The notes beneath the pieces are model-generated. The model saw only the letters and a list, made by a program, of their open reading frames with translations. It ran no database searches and was not told where the DNA came from. Of a stretch of 6,604 bases of DNA, positions 1 through 6,190 are shown piece by piece (the first letter of the stretch is position 1; each line of letters opens with the position of its first letter). Origin of the DNA: an uncultured Campylobacter sp. (GTDB lineage Bacteria; Campylobacterota; Campylobacteria; Campylobacterales; Campylobacteraceae). The position numbers and the translations under genes were made by a program. Where the stretch lies: the NCBI GenBank assembly GCA_938046705.1, contig CALIWP010000119.1:1-6604 (forward strand), written 5' to 3'.

Positions 1-157
1 GCTCGATAGCTCCGCTTAAAATTTTTAAAAATGTCGATTTGCCAGCGCCATTTGCACCGATTAGTCCATATCTGTTGTGGCGATTTAGCTTTAAATTTAC
101 ATCCTCAAATAGCAAACTGCTTGCAAATCTTTGAGTAAGTCCCCTAACTTCTAACAT
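1..157 (-). CDS. ABC-F family ATPase, YbiT-like (5' end only)
   Basis: The first 52 codons of an ATP-binding protein run off the left edge. The reading begins MLEVRGLTQRF and reaches a clear Walker A loop, GANGAGKST, at residues 34-42. The phrase NRYGLIGANGAGKSTFLKIL closely resembles the start of the first nucleotide-binding domain of YbiT/Uup/EttA-type ABC-F proteins. These soluble ATPases act on the ribosome and carry no membrane domain. The full protein should be about 530 residues with two ATPase domains, which cannot be checked here. The ATG at 157-155 has a good AAGGA ribosome binding site 6 nt upstream. The gene follows the DUF1287 gene after 63 bp in the same direction. Assignment to ABC-F is an inference from the N-terminus; a transporter ATPase is possible but less likely. 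Confidence 0.85.
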   Translation of the reverse strand, partial: MLEVRGLTQRFASSLLFEDVNLKLNRHNRYGLIGANGAGKSTFLKILSGAIE

Positions 158-220
158 TATTTTTCCTTGAATTTATTTTTTTGCGATTTTGCCTAAAATT
201 TGATTAAAAAGCCATTTTTG
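158..220 (-). other. Intergenic gap between DUF1287 and ABC-F genes
   Basis: This AT-rich 63-bp spacer is the only real gap between genes in the window. It must hold any leader of the ABC-F gene. On the minus strand I see A/T tracts but no convincing -10/-35 pair. There is only a weak AAAAA/TTTTT inverted pair with a TGGC loop just after the DUF1287 stop, too poor to call a terminator. The one clear signal is the AAGGA ribosome binding site. Confidence 0.4.
164..168 (-). promoter_or_regulatory. Ribosome binding site of the ABC-F gene
   Basis: AAGGA on the minus strand, 6 nt before the ATG at 157. It fixes the start of the partial ABC-F gene. Confidence 0.7.
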
Positions 221-766
221 CTACTTTAGCCTAAAATGACCTGTGATCTTGTAGTTATAAAGTATATTTTCTTCTTGCACGCCAGAGCCGATATTGTGGA
301 TGACAAGCGGTATTTGGCCTTCAAATTTATCTGAGATCACACCGATGTGAGGTAAATTTCTTGGCAGCATCCATGTGACGATATCGCCTGGTAAAAATTT
401 ATCATCACTCACCTCAAAACCTTTCCTTTTTAGATAGGTAGCGATGTTTAAAACACGCCTGTGATCGATGTTTTTATCAGCCTTTTTAAGTCCCCACTTT
501 TTAGGATAACTTGCAAAATTTATACTCATATCTTCAAAAATGAGCCTTTGCAGATCCATATCCTGATGACGTAGCGCCCTTACCACAACGTCGGCGCAAA
601 CGCCCTTTTTGATATCCACGTCGCCCATTGGGTAGGCGAGCCTTTCGTAGCTTGGATCGTAACTTAGCGTCACACCGATCTGCGACCTAGCGTCATTTAC
701 AAATTTGCTCGCCGAAAAGGCAAAAATTTGCGTGGCAAAAAGAGCCGAAAGCAGAAATTTCTTCAT
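221..766 (-). CDS. Secreted DUF1287 (YijF-like) protein
   Basis: A 181-residue protein with a Sec-type signal peptide (MKKFLLSALFATQIFAFS, likely cut near residue 18), so it probably acts in the periplasm. The rest matches the DUF1287 family represented by E. coli YijF. Family hallmarks are visible: YDPSYERLAYPMGDV (36-50), KGVCADVVVRALR (54-66), NIDHRRV (99-105), PGDIVTW (126-132), LPHIGVISD (138-146) and IHNIGSG (156-162). Cys57, His140 and His157 are placed like an NlpC/P60-type Cys-His active site, which suggests a thiol hydrolase possibly acting on cell-wall peptides. That activity is an inference; no biochemical role is established for the family. The ATG at 766 lies 3 bp after the pgi stop, with only a weak purine-rich stretch (AAGTAAGAA) before it, so translation is probably coupled. 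Length is close to complete for the family. Confidence 0.9.
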   Translation of the reverse strand: MKKFLLSALFATQIFAFSASKFVNDARSQIGVTLSYDPSYERLAYPMGDVDIKKGVCADVVVRALRHQDMDLQRLIFEDMSINFASYPKKWGLKKADKNIDHRRVLNIATYLKRKGFEVSDDKFLPGDIVTWMLPRNLPHIGVISDKFEGQIPLVIHNIGSGVQEENILYNYKITGHFRLK

Positions 767-769
767 TTC

Positions 770-1903
770 TTACTTTAAAAGCATGGTTTTTAGGATACGT
801 TTTCCTATCTCAACGCCCGGTTGATCGTAGGTGTTGATACCTAGCATGATACCAGTGGCCGAGGTAAGCAGCTCGTAGTAAAAAATGAGCCAGCCAGCGT
901 GAAACTCATCAAGCCTCTCAAGCGTAATCGTATCAACACTTATGCCCTCTTGCACCAGCGCCATAGCAGTCGCGTCGCACTGCAAATTTATAAGCTCATT
1001 TAGGCTTAGACCCGCCACAAAATCGCACTCTTCAAGCCCTTTTAGGCTCAAATTTGGGATAGCCTTGTCGCTCGCGTGATCTTTTATCTTTATAAATGTC
1101 ACGCTCTTATCTTTTACGCCGTCCATTATAAGCTGCAAAAAGCTGTGCTGATCGCGACTACCAATAAGTCCAACTGGCGTAAGGCCGACCCTTTTATAGC
1201 CTCTTTTTTTACCAAGGCTCTCCGCCCAAAGCTGCACGTACCAGTCGTTAAATTCAAAAAATCTATCGCAATAGCTAAAAATGACATTTATACTGGCATT
1301 TCTGCTAGTGGCGTAGTGGTAGGCTTTAGCGACTATGGAGCTATCTTTTTGCTCGATGTATTGCTTCTTGCAAGCAAGCGCGCCCTCCAGTAGTGCCTTT
1401 ATATCGTAGCCACAAATACCAAGAGGCACAAGGCCGATCGCACTTAATACGCTAAATCTCCCGCCAACGTTTTTTGGAATGTTAAAAAATTTAATGCCAT
1501 TTTCTTTGGCAAAATTTTCTAAATTTGTGCCAGGATCAGTTATGATTAGGAAATTTTTACCTAAATTTTTAGGTTTAAAGTCATCAAGCAAGCACTTAAA
1601 AATAGTGATCGTCTCGATCGTATTGCCTGATTTTGAGCTTATTATAAAAAGTGTCTCGTCAAAATTTAGCCCATCAAGCGTGCTTTTGTAGCTGCAAGGA
1701 TCGACATTATCTAAAAACAAAAGCTCTCTTTTTATCTCTTTTGAGCCTTCAAGCATCGATTTTAGCGCGGTTTGCTCGGTAGAGTTTTCGTAATTTACGA
1801 GAGAAAAAATATCCGCGTTTATCTTTTTGGCGTTTGTAAAACAAACGGCGAGCGCAGCTAAAAAAGCCGCCAAAAAGATAAAAAAACGCGCGGATTTTTT
1901 CAT
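770..1903 (-). CDS. pgi: Chimeric ORF: exporter N-terminus fused to truncated glucose-6-phosphate isomerase
   Basis: A 377-codon ORF built from two unrelated pieces. Residues 1 to about 49 form a basic start, a hydrophobic segment (FFIFLAAFLAALAVCF, 7-22) and NADIFSLVN, as at the start of MMPL/RND-type exporters. From about residue 46-51 to the end it is glucose-6-phosphate isomerase, which interconverts glucose 6-phosphate and fructose 6-phosphate. Visible Pgi features are SSKSGNT phosphate binding (89-95), GGRFS with Arg149, AESLGK with Glu228, SRDQHSF with His253, and YDQPGVEIGK with Lys368. The conserved N-terminal region, including the GIGGSS-type loop, is absent (family length about 400), and the missing codons occur nowhere else in the window. 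The start overlaps the ApeL-like stop as ATGA, which shows that the start belongs to the exporter gene. The DUF1287 gene follows 3 bp after the stop. A working isomerase is unlikely. The join coincides with a G+C step, so it is either a genomic recombination product or an assembly chimera. Confidence 0.85.
   Translation of the reverse strand: MKKSARFFIFLAAFLAALAVCFTNAKKINADIFSLVNYENSTEQTALKSMLEGSKEIKRELLFLDNVDPCSYKSTLDGLNFDETLFIISSKSGNTIETITIFKCLLDDFKPKNLGKNFLIITDPGTNLENFAKENGIKFFNIPKNVGGRFSVLSAIGLVPLGICGYDIKALLEGALACKKQYIEQKDSSIVAKAYHYATSRNASINVIFSYCDRFFEFNDWYVQLWAESLGKKRGYKRVGLTPVGLIGSRDQHSFLQLIMDGVKDKSVTFIKIKDHASDKAIPNLSLKGLEECDFVAGLSLNELINLQCDATAMALVQEGISVDTITLERLDEFHAGWLIFYYELLTSATGIMLGINTYDQPGVEIGKRILKTMLLK
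1757..1903 (-). pseudogene. Remnant 5' end of an MMPL/RND-type exporter gene (ApeM-like)
   Basis: These ~49 codons hold the cytoplasmic start, TM1 and the first periplasmic residues expected of the exporter that follows the LolA-like gene in APE clusters. A complete MMPL exporter of this type is roughly 750-800 residues with 11-12 membrane segments, so over 90% is missing. The identification rests mainly on gene order and on the TM1 plus DIFSLV pattern, because the fragment is too short for firm homology. The 3' limit is approximate; the changeover to pgi lies within about 1750-1770. Confidence 0.6.
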
Positions 1904-2421
1904 TTTACGTTGTAAAAATCATTTACCGTTTTATCGCCGCTAACCTCGTTTAGCACGATCTTACGGACGAATTTATCGCCTCCTACCAAGATACGCGTAA
2001 AGATTTGTTTTAGCAGCACGTTTTTAGGCGTGAGTTCGATTTCCCAGTTGTTTTTGTCGCCCGAGATTTTAAAGATAAATTCCTTCTCAAGCTCGGCTTT
2101 ATCGAGCTTTATGATGGATAAAAATAGCTTTTTATCAAAATTTTGATCGATTTTTATGAGCTGATTGCCGCTTTTTTGAAAGATACCGCGCTCGTTTATG
2201 ACGATGCTCACCGCTATCGGGCTTAGCGTGTCGTAGAGCAGCTCGCTTTGGCTCAGTTCAAATTTACCGTAGCTTTTAAACTCCACGTTAAATCCGCTCA
2301 AAAACTTCGTCTGCGCGAAATCGCCGCTGATATTTTGCGTTTTGATTTGAGATTTTATCTCGTTAAAATCAAGCCCCATCAGGCTCGCCGCCAAACTAAA
2401 AATTATCGCTATTTTTTTCAT
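1900..2421 (-). CDS. LolA-like periplasmic carrier protein (ApeL-like)
   Basis: A 173-residue protein with a signal peptide (MKKIAIIFSLAASLMG, cut near residue 16). It is therefore periplasmic, with no lipobox Cys. The mature part resembles the LolA/COG2834 fold: an N-terminal helix (FNEIKSQIKTQNISG), then GDFAQTKFLSGFNVEF (33-48) and YGKFEL (51-56), where LolA-like proteins have F-Q-x-K followed by a G-x-F strand. Such proteins carry lipidated cargo across the periplasm. In aryl polyene clusters a LolA-like protein sits between the thioesterase and the MMPL exporter, exactly as here, and probably handles the lipid-linked pigment (inference). The ATG at 2421 has AAGG 7 nt upstream and lies inside the end of the thioesterase gene (26-bp overlap). 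The stop overlaps the next start as ATGA. Confidence 0.82.
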   Translation of the reverse strand: MKKIAIIFSLAASLMGLDFNEIKSQIKTQNISGDFAQTKFLSGFNVEFKSYGKFELSQSELLYDTLSPIAVSIVINERGIFQKSGNQLIKIDQNFDKKLFLSIIKLDKAELEKEFIFKISGDKNNWEIELTPKNVLLKQIFTRILVGGDKFVRKIVLNEVSGDKTVNDFYNVK

Positions 2422-2827
2422 TTATATACCTTTTTATTGCATTTTGTAACTCTTGCGGGATCTCAAAGCACGTCTGCATCGCGCGCATATCCACGGCTGC
2501 CTGCGAGCTCGTGCCCGTACACAGCGTCTCGCCTGTTTTTGCACTTTTTACGACGTAGCTGATCTTTAGAAAGCACTCGCACTCCTTTAGCGTCGCCTCC
2601 ACCTCGATCTCGTCGCCGAAAAACACGGGTTTTATGTATTTCGCCTCGATTTTTACGATCGGGTAGGCATAGCCGTCCGCCCTCATCGCCTCGTAGTCGT
2701 AGCCTATCTCCTCCAGCAGCGCGCATCTAGCCGTCTCAAAATACTTCACGTAGTTGCCGTGCCACACGACGTTCATGCTGTCCACGTCGTAAAACTGCGC
2801 CTTTAGCGCGACTGATTTTGATATCAT
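2396..2827 (-). CDS. 4HBT-type acyl thioesterase (ApeK-like)
   Basis: A 143-residue single hotdog-fold thioesterase of the 4-hydroxybenzoyl-CoA thioesterase/YbgC group. The motif FYDVDSMNVVWHGNYVKYFE begins at residue 12. Asp16 aligns with the catalytic Asp17 of Pseudomonas 4-HBT (in the FGDxDPAGIV motif), and His23-Gly-Asn-Tyr follows as usual. The domain is full length. In APE clusters the thioesterase probably releases or edits ACP-bound polyene chains in the cytoplasm (inference). The ORF is open back to a TTG at 2845, but the ATG at 2827 is preferred. It has GGAG 5 nt upstream, avoids overlap with the ApeJ-like gene (1-nt gap), and starts at the usual position before the first strand. 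Its 3' end overlaps the LolA-like gene by 26 bp. Confidence 0.88.
   Translation of the reverse strand: MISKSVALKAQFYDVDSMNVVWHGNYVKYFETARCALLEEIGYDYEAMRADGYAYPIVKIEAKYIKPVFFGDEIEVEATLKECECFLKISYVVKSAKTGETLCTGTSSQAAVDMRAMQTCFEIPQELQNAIKRYINEKNSDNF
2429..2432 (-). promoter_or_regulatory. Ribosome binding site of the LolA-like gene
   Basis: AAGG on the minus strand (within AAAAAGG), 7 nt before the ATG at 2421 and inside the last codons of the thioesterase gene. Confidence 0.55.
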
Positions 2828-2828
2828 C

Positions 2829-4526
2829 TCATCTCCAAAAATCAAAAAAATTAAACCACTGCGCAGGCGTTTGCTTGCAGCGATTTTCTAGCTCGCGGAC
2901 GTAAATTTGCAGATATTCGCGAGCTGCGGCGACCCTATCTCGCCCTAGCTTTACGGCACTTGCTAGCGGCACGAGCTCGATCCTAAATTTACCGTCTATC
3001 TTTTGACACCACAGCGAGCTTATCTTTACGCCTAAAATCCCCGCGATCAGGTACGGACCGTAGTTAAAGCTCGCTTCCTTGCCCAGAAATTTCACCCGCG
3101 CGGCCTTATCGCCGCCAAGAGGCGTTCTATCGCCCATTATGCCGATGTGCTGGCCGTTTTCGACGATATTTTTTAGCTCCAGCATTGCGGCAACGTCGAG
3201 CTCATTGACCAGCATCATGCGCACGCTGCCGTCGTTTTGGCTGATGCGCTTTAGCACTTCGTTAAACTCGCGCGAGTTTTTGTCGTAAACCAAAATCACC
3301 ATCCTAAAGCCATCGACGCGCGCGCCCAAAGCCTTACAAATTTCGACGTTTCCAAGGTGCGCCGTGAGCAAAATTTGCCCCTTTTGCGCGCCGATTAGTT
3401 CGCTTTTTATACGCTCTAGGTCAATGATTTCTAGCTCGCTATCCTTGATCTTGCCTTTCCAGACTCTAAATTTATCGCAAATGGCTCCGCCAAACGCCTC
3501 AAAATGGCTAAAAACGCTCGTGTCTTTTAGCGTCTGCGCGCCCGCAAAAACGCTTAAATTTCGTCTAAACGCCGCGATGTTTTCGCGCTCGTTTTTTGAA
3601 AATATATAATAAAACCAAACCACGATTTTAACGATAAGCTTTAGTATAAACTCTGGCAAAATTTGCGCTAAAAATAGGCTAAGCCTCAAAAAAAACGCGC
3701 CGCCTCTTTCCTGCTTTTTCCACCAGAGATTTTGCTCGGCGTTTTCTTGCGGCTCTACGGAAATTTGAGTGCTTGCCGCGTTTTTTTCACTCAAATTTAG
3801 CCCGCACGCTCGCCAAATTTTACTAAGCATAAATTTAGGCAGAGAAAAAAAGCATTTTGCGTGCATGAGGCTGATTAGCGCGTTATCGCGCAACATCTTA
3901 AAGTGCGATACGCCGCCCTTTTCGTAGCGCACGTAGGTATCGATCCAGTGCATATCTACGCCCTGTCTAACGGCATTTACGAGGATTTCGATGTCAAATT
4001 CCATTCTATTTGTCTTGCTTTTTGCCGCCGCTTTTTTAAGCAGCTCTAAAGGATAGACGCGAAAGCCGCACATAGCGTCTTTGACGCCAAGGCTTAGCGT
4101 ATTTATCGCGACCCAAAAATTCGTGATTTTCCTACCGTGGACGCGTGATTTTGGCGCGTCATCGCCGTAGATAGGATTTGCGCAGACGATACTTTGCGGG
4201 TGTGCCCGGCTCTGCCTCAAAAACTCGCCGATGAGCGCAGCGTCGTGCTGAAAATCGGCGTCGATTTGCAAAACGTGGCTAAAGCCGTGCTTGGACGCAA
4301 ATTTAAACCCGTCCTTCATCGCGATGCCCTTGCCGCCGTTTTGCGCGCGCGTGAGCAGTAAGATCCCCTCCGTTCGCTCAAGCTCCGCTAAAATTTGCTT
4401 ACTAGCCTCGTCCGAGCCGTCGTCCACGACGATAACTGGCAGCTCGTAGGCTTTTAGCGCGGCGATCAGGGCTTTGATATTTTGCGGGTGATTGTAAAAA
4501 GGCACCAAAAACGCAAATTTATTCAA
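2829..4526 (-). CDS. Family 2 glycosyltransferase fused to LPLAT acyltransferase (ApeJ-like)
   Basis: A 565-residue bifunctional protein. Residues 1 to about 235 are a GT-A family 2 glycosyltransferase: LVPFYNHP (7-14), VVDDGSDE (33-40), QNGGKGIA (62-69) and the metal-binding DAD at 89-91 in QIDADFQHD. After a variable linker come WWKKQERGG and a hydrophobic segment (LILKLIVKIVVWFYYIF-like), then an LpxL/HtrB-type lysophospholipid acyltransferase. That domain shows the H-x4-E active site HLGNVE (390-395), GDRTP (465-469) and the C-terminal QWFNFFDFW (about 556-564). The same two-domain order occurs in ApeJ of aryl polyene clusters, where it is thought to build the membrane anchor of the pigment; the exact substrates are inferred. 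The TTG at 4526 is chosen because the first GT-A strand begins 3 residues later and the start overlaps the previous stop as TTGA. An in-frame ATG at 4550 and a TTG at 4565 are alternatives that add 8 or 13 residues within the upstream gene. Confidence 0.88.
   Translation of the reverse strand: MNKFAFLVPFYNHPQNIKALIAALKAYELPVIVVDDGSDEASKQILAELERTEGILLLTRAQNGGKGIAMKDGFKFASKHGFSHVLQIDADFQHDAALIGEFLRQSRAHPQSIVCANPIYGDDAPKSRVHGRKITNFWVAINTLSLGVKDAMCGFRVYPLELLKKAAAKSKTNRMEFDIEILVNAVRQGVDMHWIDTYVRYEKGGVSHFKMLRDNALISLMHAKCFFSLPKFMLSKIWRACGLNLSEKNAASTQISVEPQENAEQNLWWKKQERGGAFFLRLSLFLAQILPEFILKLIVKIVVWFYYIFSKNERENIAAFRRNLSVFAGAQTLKDTSVFSHFEAFGGAICDKFRVWKGKIKDSELEIIDLERIKSELIGAQKGQILLTAHLGNVEICKALGARVDGFRMVILVYDKNSREFNEVLKRISQNDGSVRMMLVNELDVAAMLELKNIVENGQHIGIMGDRTPLGGDKAARVKFLGKEASFNYGPYLIAGILGVKISSLWCQKIDGKFRIELVPLASAVKLGRDRVAAAREYLQIYVRELENRCKQTPAQWFNFFDFWR
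2833..2836 (-). promoter_or_regulatory. Ribosome binding site deciding the thioesterase start
   Basis: GGAG on the minus strand, 5 nt before the ATG at 2827. It lies in the last codons of the ApeJ-like gene and supports the ATG over the upstream in-frame TTG at 2845. Confidence 0.65.
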
Positions 4527-6190
4527 AGCGCAGCCCTGCCCGTCGAGCATTTTTCGCCGTTGCAAAACAGCTCAAAATAAAGCTTGCCGCCGCGTTTTTC
4601 AAAACAAACGCGAAGCAAATCGCCAGGTCTTACAAACTTCATAAATTTTAGATTTTCCACCGTGCTGGTGCCGCTAACGTCGATATCGACGCCGCTAGCT
4701 AGCTCAAAGACGTAGTCAAGCTGCACAAATCCTGGCAGCAGCGGTAAATTTGGAAAATGGCTCTCGTAAATCTCAAGCCCCGCGTGCATGATAGCGCTAA
4801 ATTCGTACTTTTGCGCGTGGTTTTCGAGCCGATCACCGCCCTTGTCAAATTTAACGCAGCTAGCATTTTTGTCGCAGTTTAAACCGCTCTCTAAATTTTG
4901 GCCGCTTCCATAACAAATTTTGCCCGCTTCATTTACGCGCCCGCCGCTCCATACGGGTTTGGGACTAGCAAATAGTGCGTTTTCAAATTCGCTTTTTTCA
5001 AATTTGCCCTGCTGATTTCGCGGCATTTTTTCTACTATTTTAAAGTATCGGACGCTGTTTTTAAACTCGAGCTTCAAAAGCTCTTTTAGCTCGGCTACCA
5101 CGCCTTTTTTGCCGATTTTTCTAAATTTTTTAAGCCCCTCGCCGTTAAGCTCCAAAAGCGCGGCGATGCGTTTAAATTTCGGATGCGGCGCGCAGTAGCA
5201 GTCCGCGAGCAAGCCGCTTTCTAGCAGCTTTGCTTCGATGCTCTCCATGCTCACGCGCTTGTCGTTTAGCTTGACGATGCGGTCTATCCTGCCTTGTAGC
5301 GCGAGGCGTCCCTCGTCGATACTGGCCGCGTCGTTAGTCTGAAAAAACTCGCACCAAGGCGAACTCACGTTTAGCGCGCCTCTATCGTCTAGCCCCGCGT
5401 TCACCGCGCCAAATAGCCTAAGCCCGTCGCCGCAGTCTTTTGCCACTATGCCAGTTTCCGTGCTGCCGTAGATCTCGATGATACGCGCGTCGCAGATTCG
5501 GCCCAGTTCGCTTCTTAGCTCCTTTTTTAGCGGAGAACCCGCGCTTACGATCCCGCTTAAGCCTTTTAACGCGCTTGCGGCGGGACTTTGAGCGAGAGTT
5601 ATAAGTAGCACCGGACTAGCGATAAATACGTGATTTGCAAGGTCTAAACCCAAAATCGCCTCGGGGTAGTTTAGCTCGTCCGCGATGACACGAGCGCCAA
5701 GAATTAGCGGCAAAAAAACCTTAAACGTAAGCCCAAACATATGCCTGTGCGAAACGCTCGAAAAAAAGGTATTTCGCTCGCTAAAATTTAGCTCGCTGGC
5801 TAAATACTCGCTCTCTTTTATCATCTGCGCGAGCGTTTTTTCTATCATCTTGCTCTTGCCGCTAGAGCCCGAAGTTTGCAGGTAAAATTTAGCCTGCGGA
5901 TCAAATTTAAGCCCCTTTGCGGGCTCGTTTGCAAGAAAATTTAAAAAATTTTCGTCGTTTACGGCGGTCAAATTTGCCTCATAGATCGGCTTTGCCAGCA
6001 CGCAAGGTGCGGCGCCCGCCAAAAGCGAGCCGAAAAACGCGGCATAAAATTTAAACGCATCATCGATGTAAATTTGCAGCTCTTTTATGCCGTTTTTTTC
6101 TAAAAACGCGGCAAATCTAAGGCACGCGTCAAAGACGTCGCGAGAGTCGTCCGTAAATCTAAAATTTTTTAAATTTTCCTCAAAGCTCAT
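4523..6190 (-). CDS. AMP-dependent acyl/aryl ligase fused to FabA/FabZ-like dehydratase (ApeH-ApeI-like)
   Basis: A 555-residue two-domain enzyme. Residues 1 to about 405 are an ANL-superfamily adenylating ligase: P-loop-like TSGSSGKSK (106-114), IYGSTETG (240-247), LQGRIDRIVKLNDKRVSME (298-316, the hinge), and PRNQQGK with the catalytic Lys396. Residues about 460-555 are a hotdog dehydratase with HFPNLPLLPGFVQLD (478-492); His478 and Asp492 match the FabA/FabZ catalytic pair. The linker (411-459) is rich in Gly/Asn/Cys and looks variable. In aryl polyene pathways the ligase activates an aryl acid starter for ACP loading, and the dehydratase forms double bonds during elongation. As I recall, these are usually separate proteins (ApeH, ApeI), so the fusion is notable. 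The ATG at 6190 overlaps the end of the COG4648 gene by 11 bp; no strong ribosome binding site is visible, so translational coupling is likely. Its own stop overlaps the next gene's TTG start. Confidence 0.88.
   Translation of the reverse strand: MSFEENLKNFRFTDDSRDVFDACLRFAAFLEKNGIKELQIYIDDAFKFYAAFFGSLLAGAAPCVLAKPIYEANLTAVNDENFLNFLANEPAKGLKFDPQAKFYLQTSGSSGKSKMIEKTLAQMIKESEYLASELNFSERNTFFSSVSHRHMFGLTFKVFLPLILGARVIADELNYPEAILGLDLANHVFIASPVLLITLAQSPAASALKGLSGIVSAGSPLKKELRSELGRICDARIIEIYGSTETGIVAKDCGDGLRLFGAVNAGLDDRGALNVSSPWCEFFQTNDAASIDEGRLALQGRIDRIVKLNDKRVSMESIEAKLLESGLLADCYCAPHPKFKRIAALLELNGEGLKKFRKIGKKGVVAELKELLKLEFKNSVRYFKIVEKMPRNQQGKFEKSEFENALFASPKPVWSGGRVNEAGKICYGSGQNLESGLNCDKNASCVKFDKGGDRLENHAQKYEFSAIMHAGLEIYESHFPNLPLLPGFVQLDYVFELASGVDIDVSGTSTVENLKFMKFVRPGDLLRVCFEKRGGKLYFELFCNGEKCSTGRAAL

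Noticed and set aside
1..157. ABC protein as the exporter of the aryl polyene product
   Set aside because: Its N-terminus matches ABC-F translation factors without membrane domains, and it lies on the other side of the composition step.
158..225. Rho-independent terminator after the DUF1287 gene
   Set aside because: Only a 5-bp A/T pairing is visible, with no GC stem, so it is too weak to call.
1076..1691. Two open plus-strand frames (1076-1393 and 1479-1691)
   Set aside because: They lie entirely opposite conserved pgi sequence, show no recognisable domain and no convincing ribosome binding site.
1740..1903. A simple frameshift hiding the Pgi N-terminus in another frame
   Set aside because: The complete LolA-like gene ends at 1900, so there is no room for the missing ~75 codons, and the sequence upstream of the join reads as an exporter start.
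2248..2726. Open frames over the LolA-like and thioesterase genes (plus 2248-2562, minus 2463-2726)
   Set aside because: They are arginine-rich or low-complexity shadow translations in GC-rich coding DNA; the other frame encodes clear families.
2828..2845. Thioesterase start at TTG 2845
   Set aside because: The ATG at 2827 has GGAG at 5 nt spacing and begins where the hotdog domain normally starts.
3079..5885. Plus-strand open frames opposite the ApeJ-like and ligase genes (3079-3288, 3364-3609, 5685-5885)
   Set aside because: They are antisense to conserved domains and have Ser/Pro-rich shadow composition without motifs.
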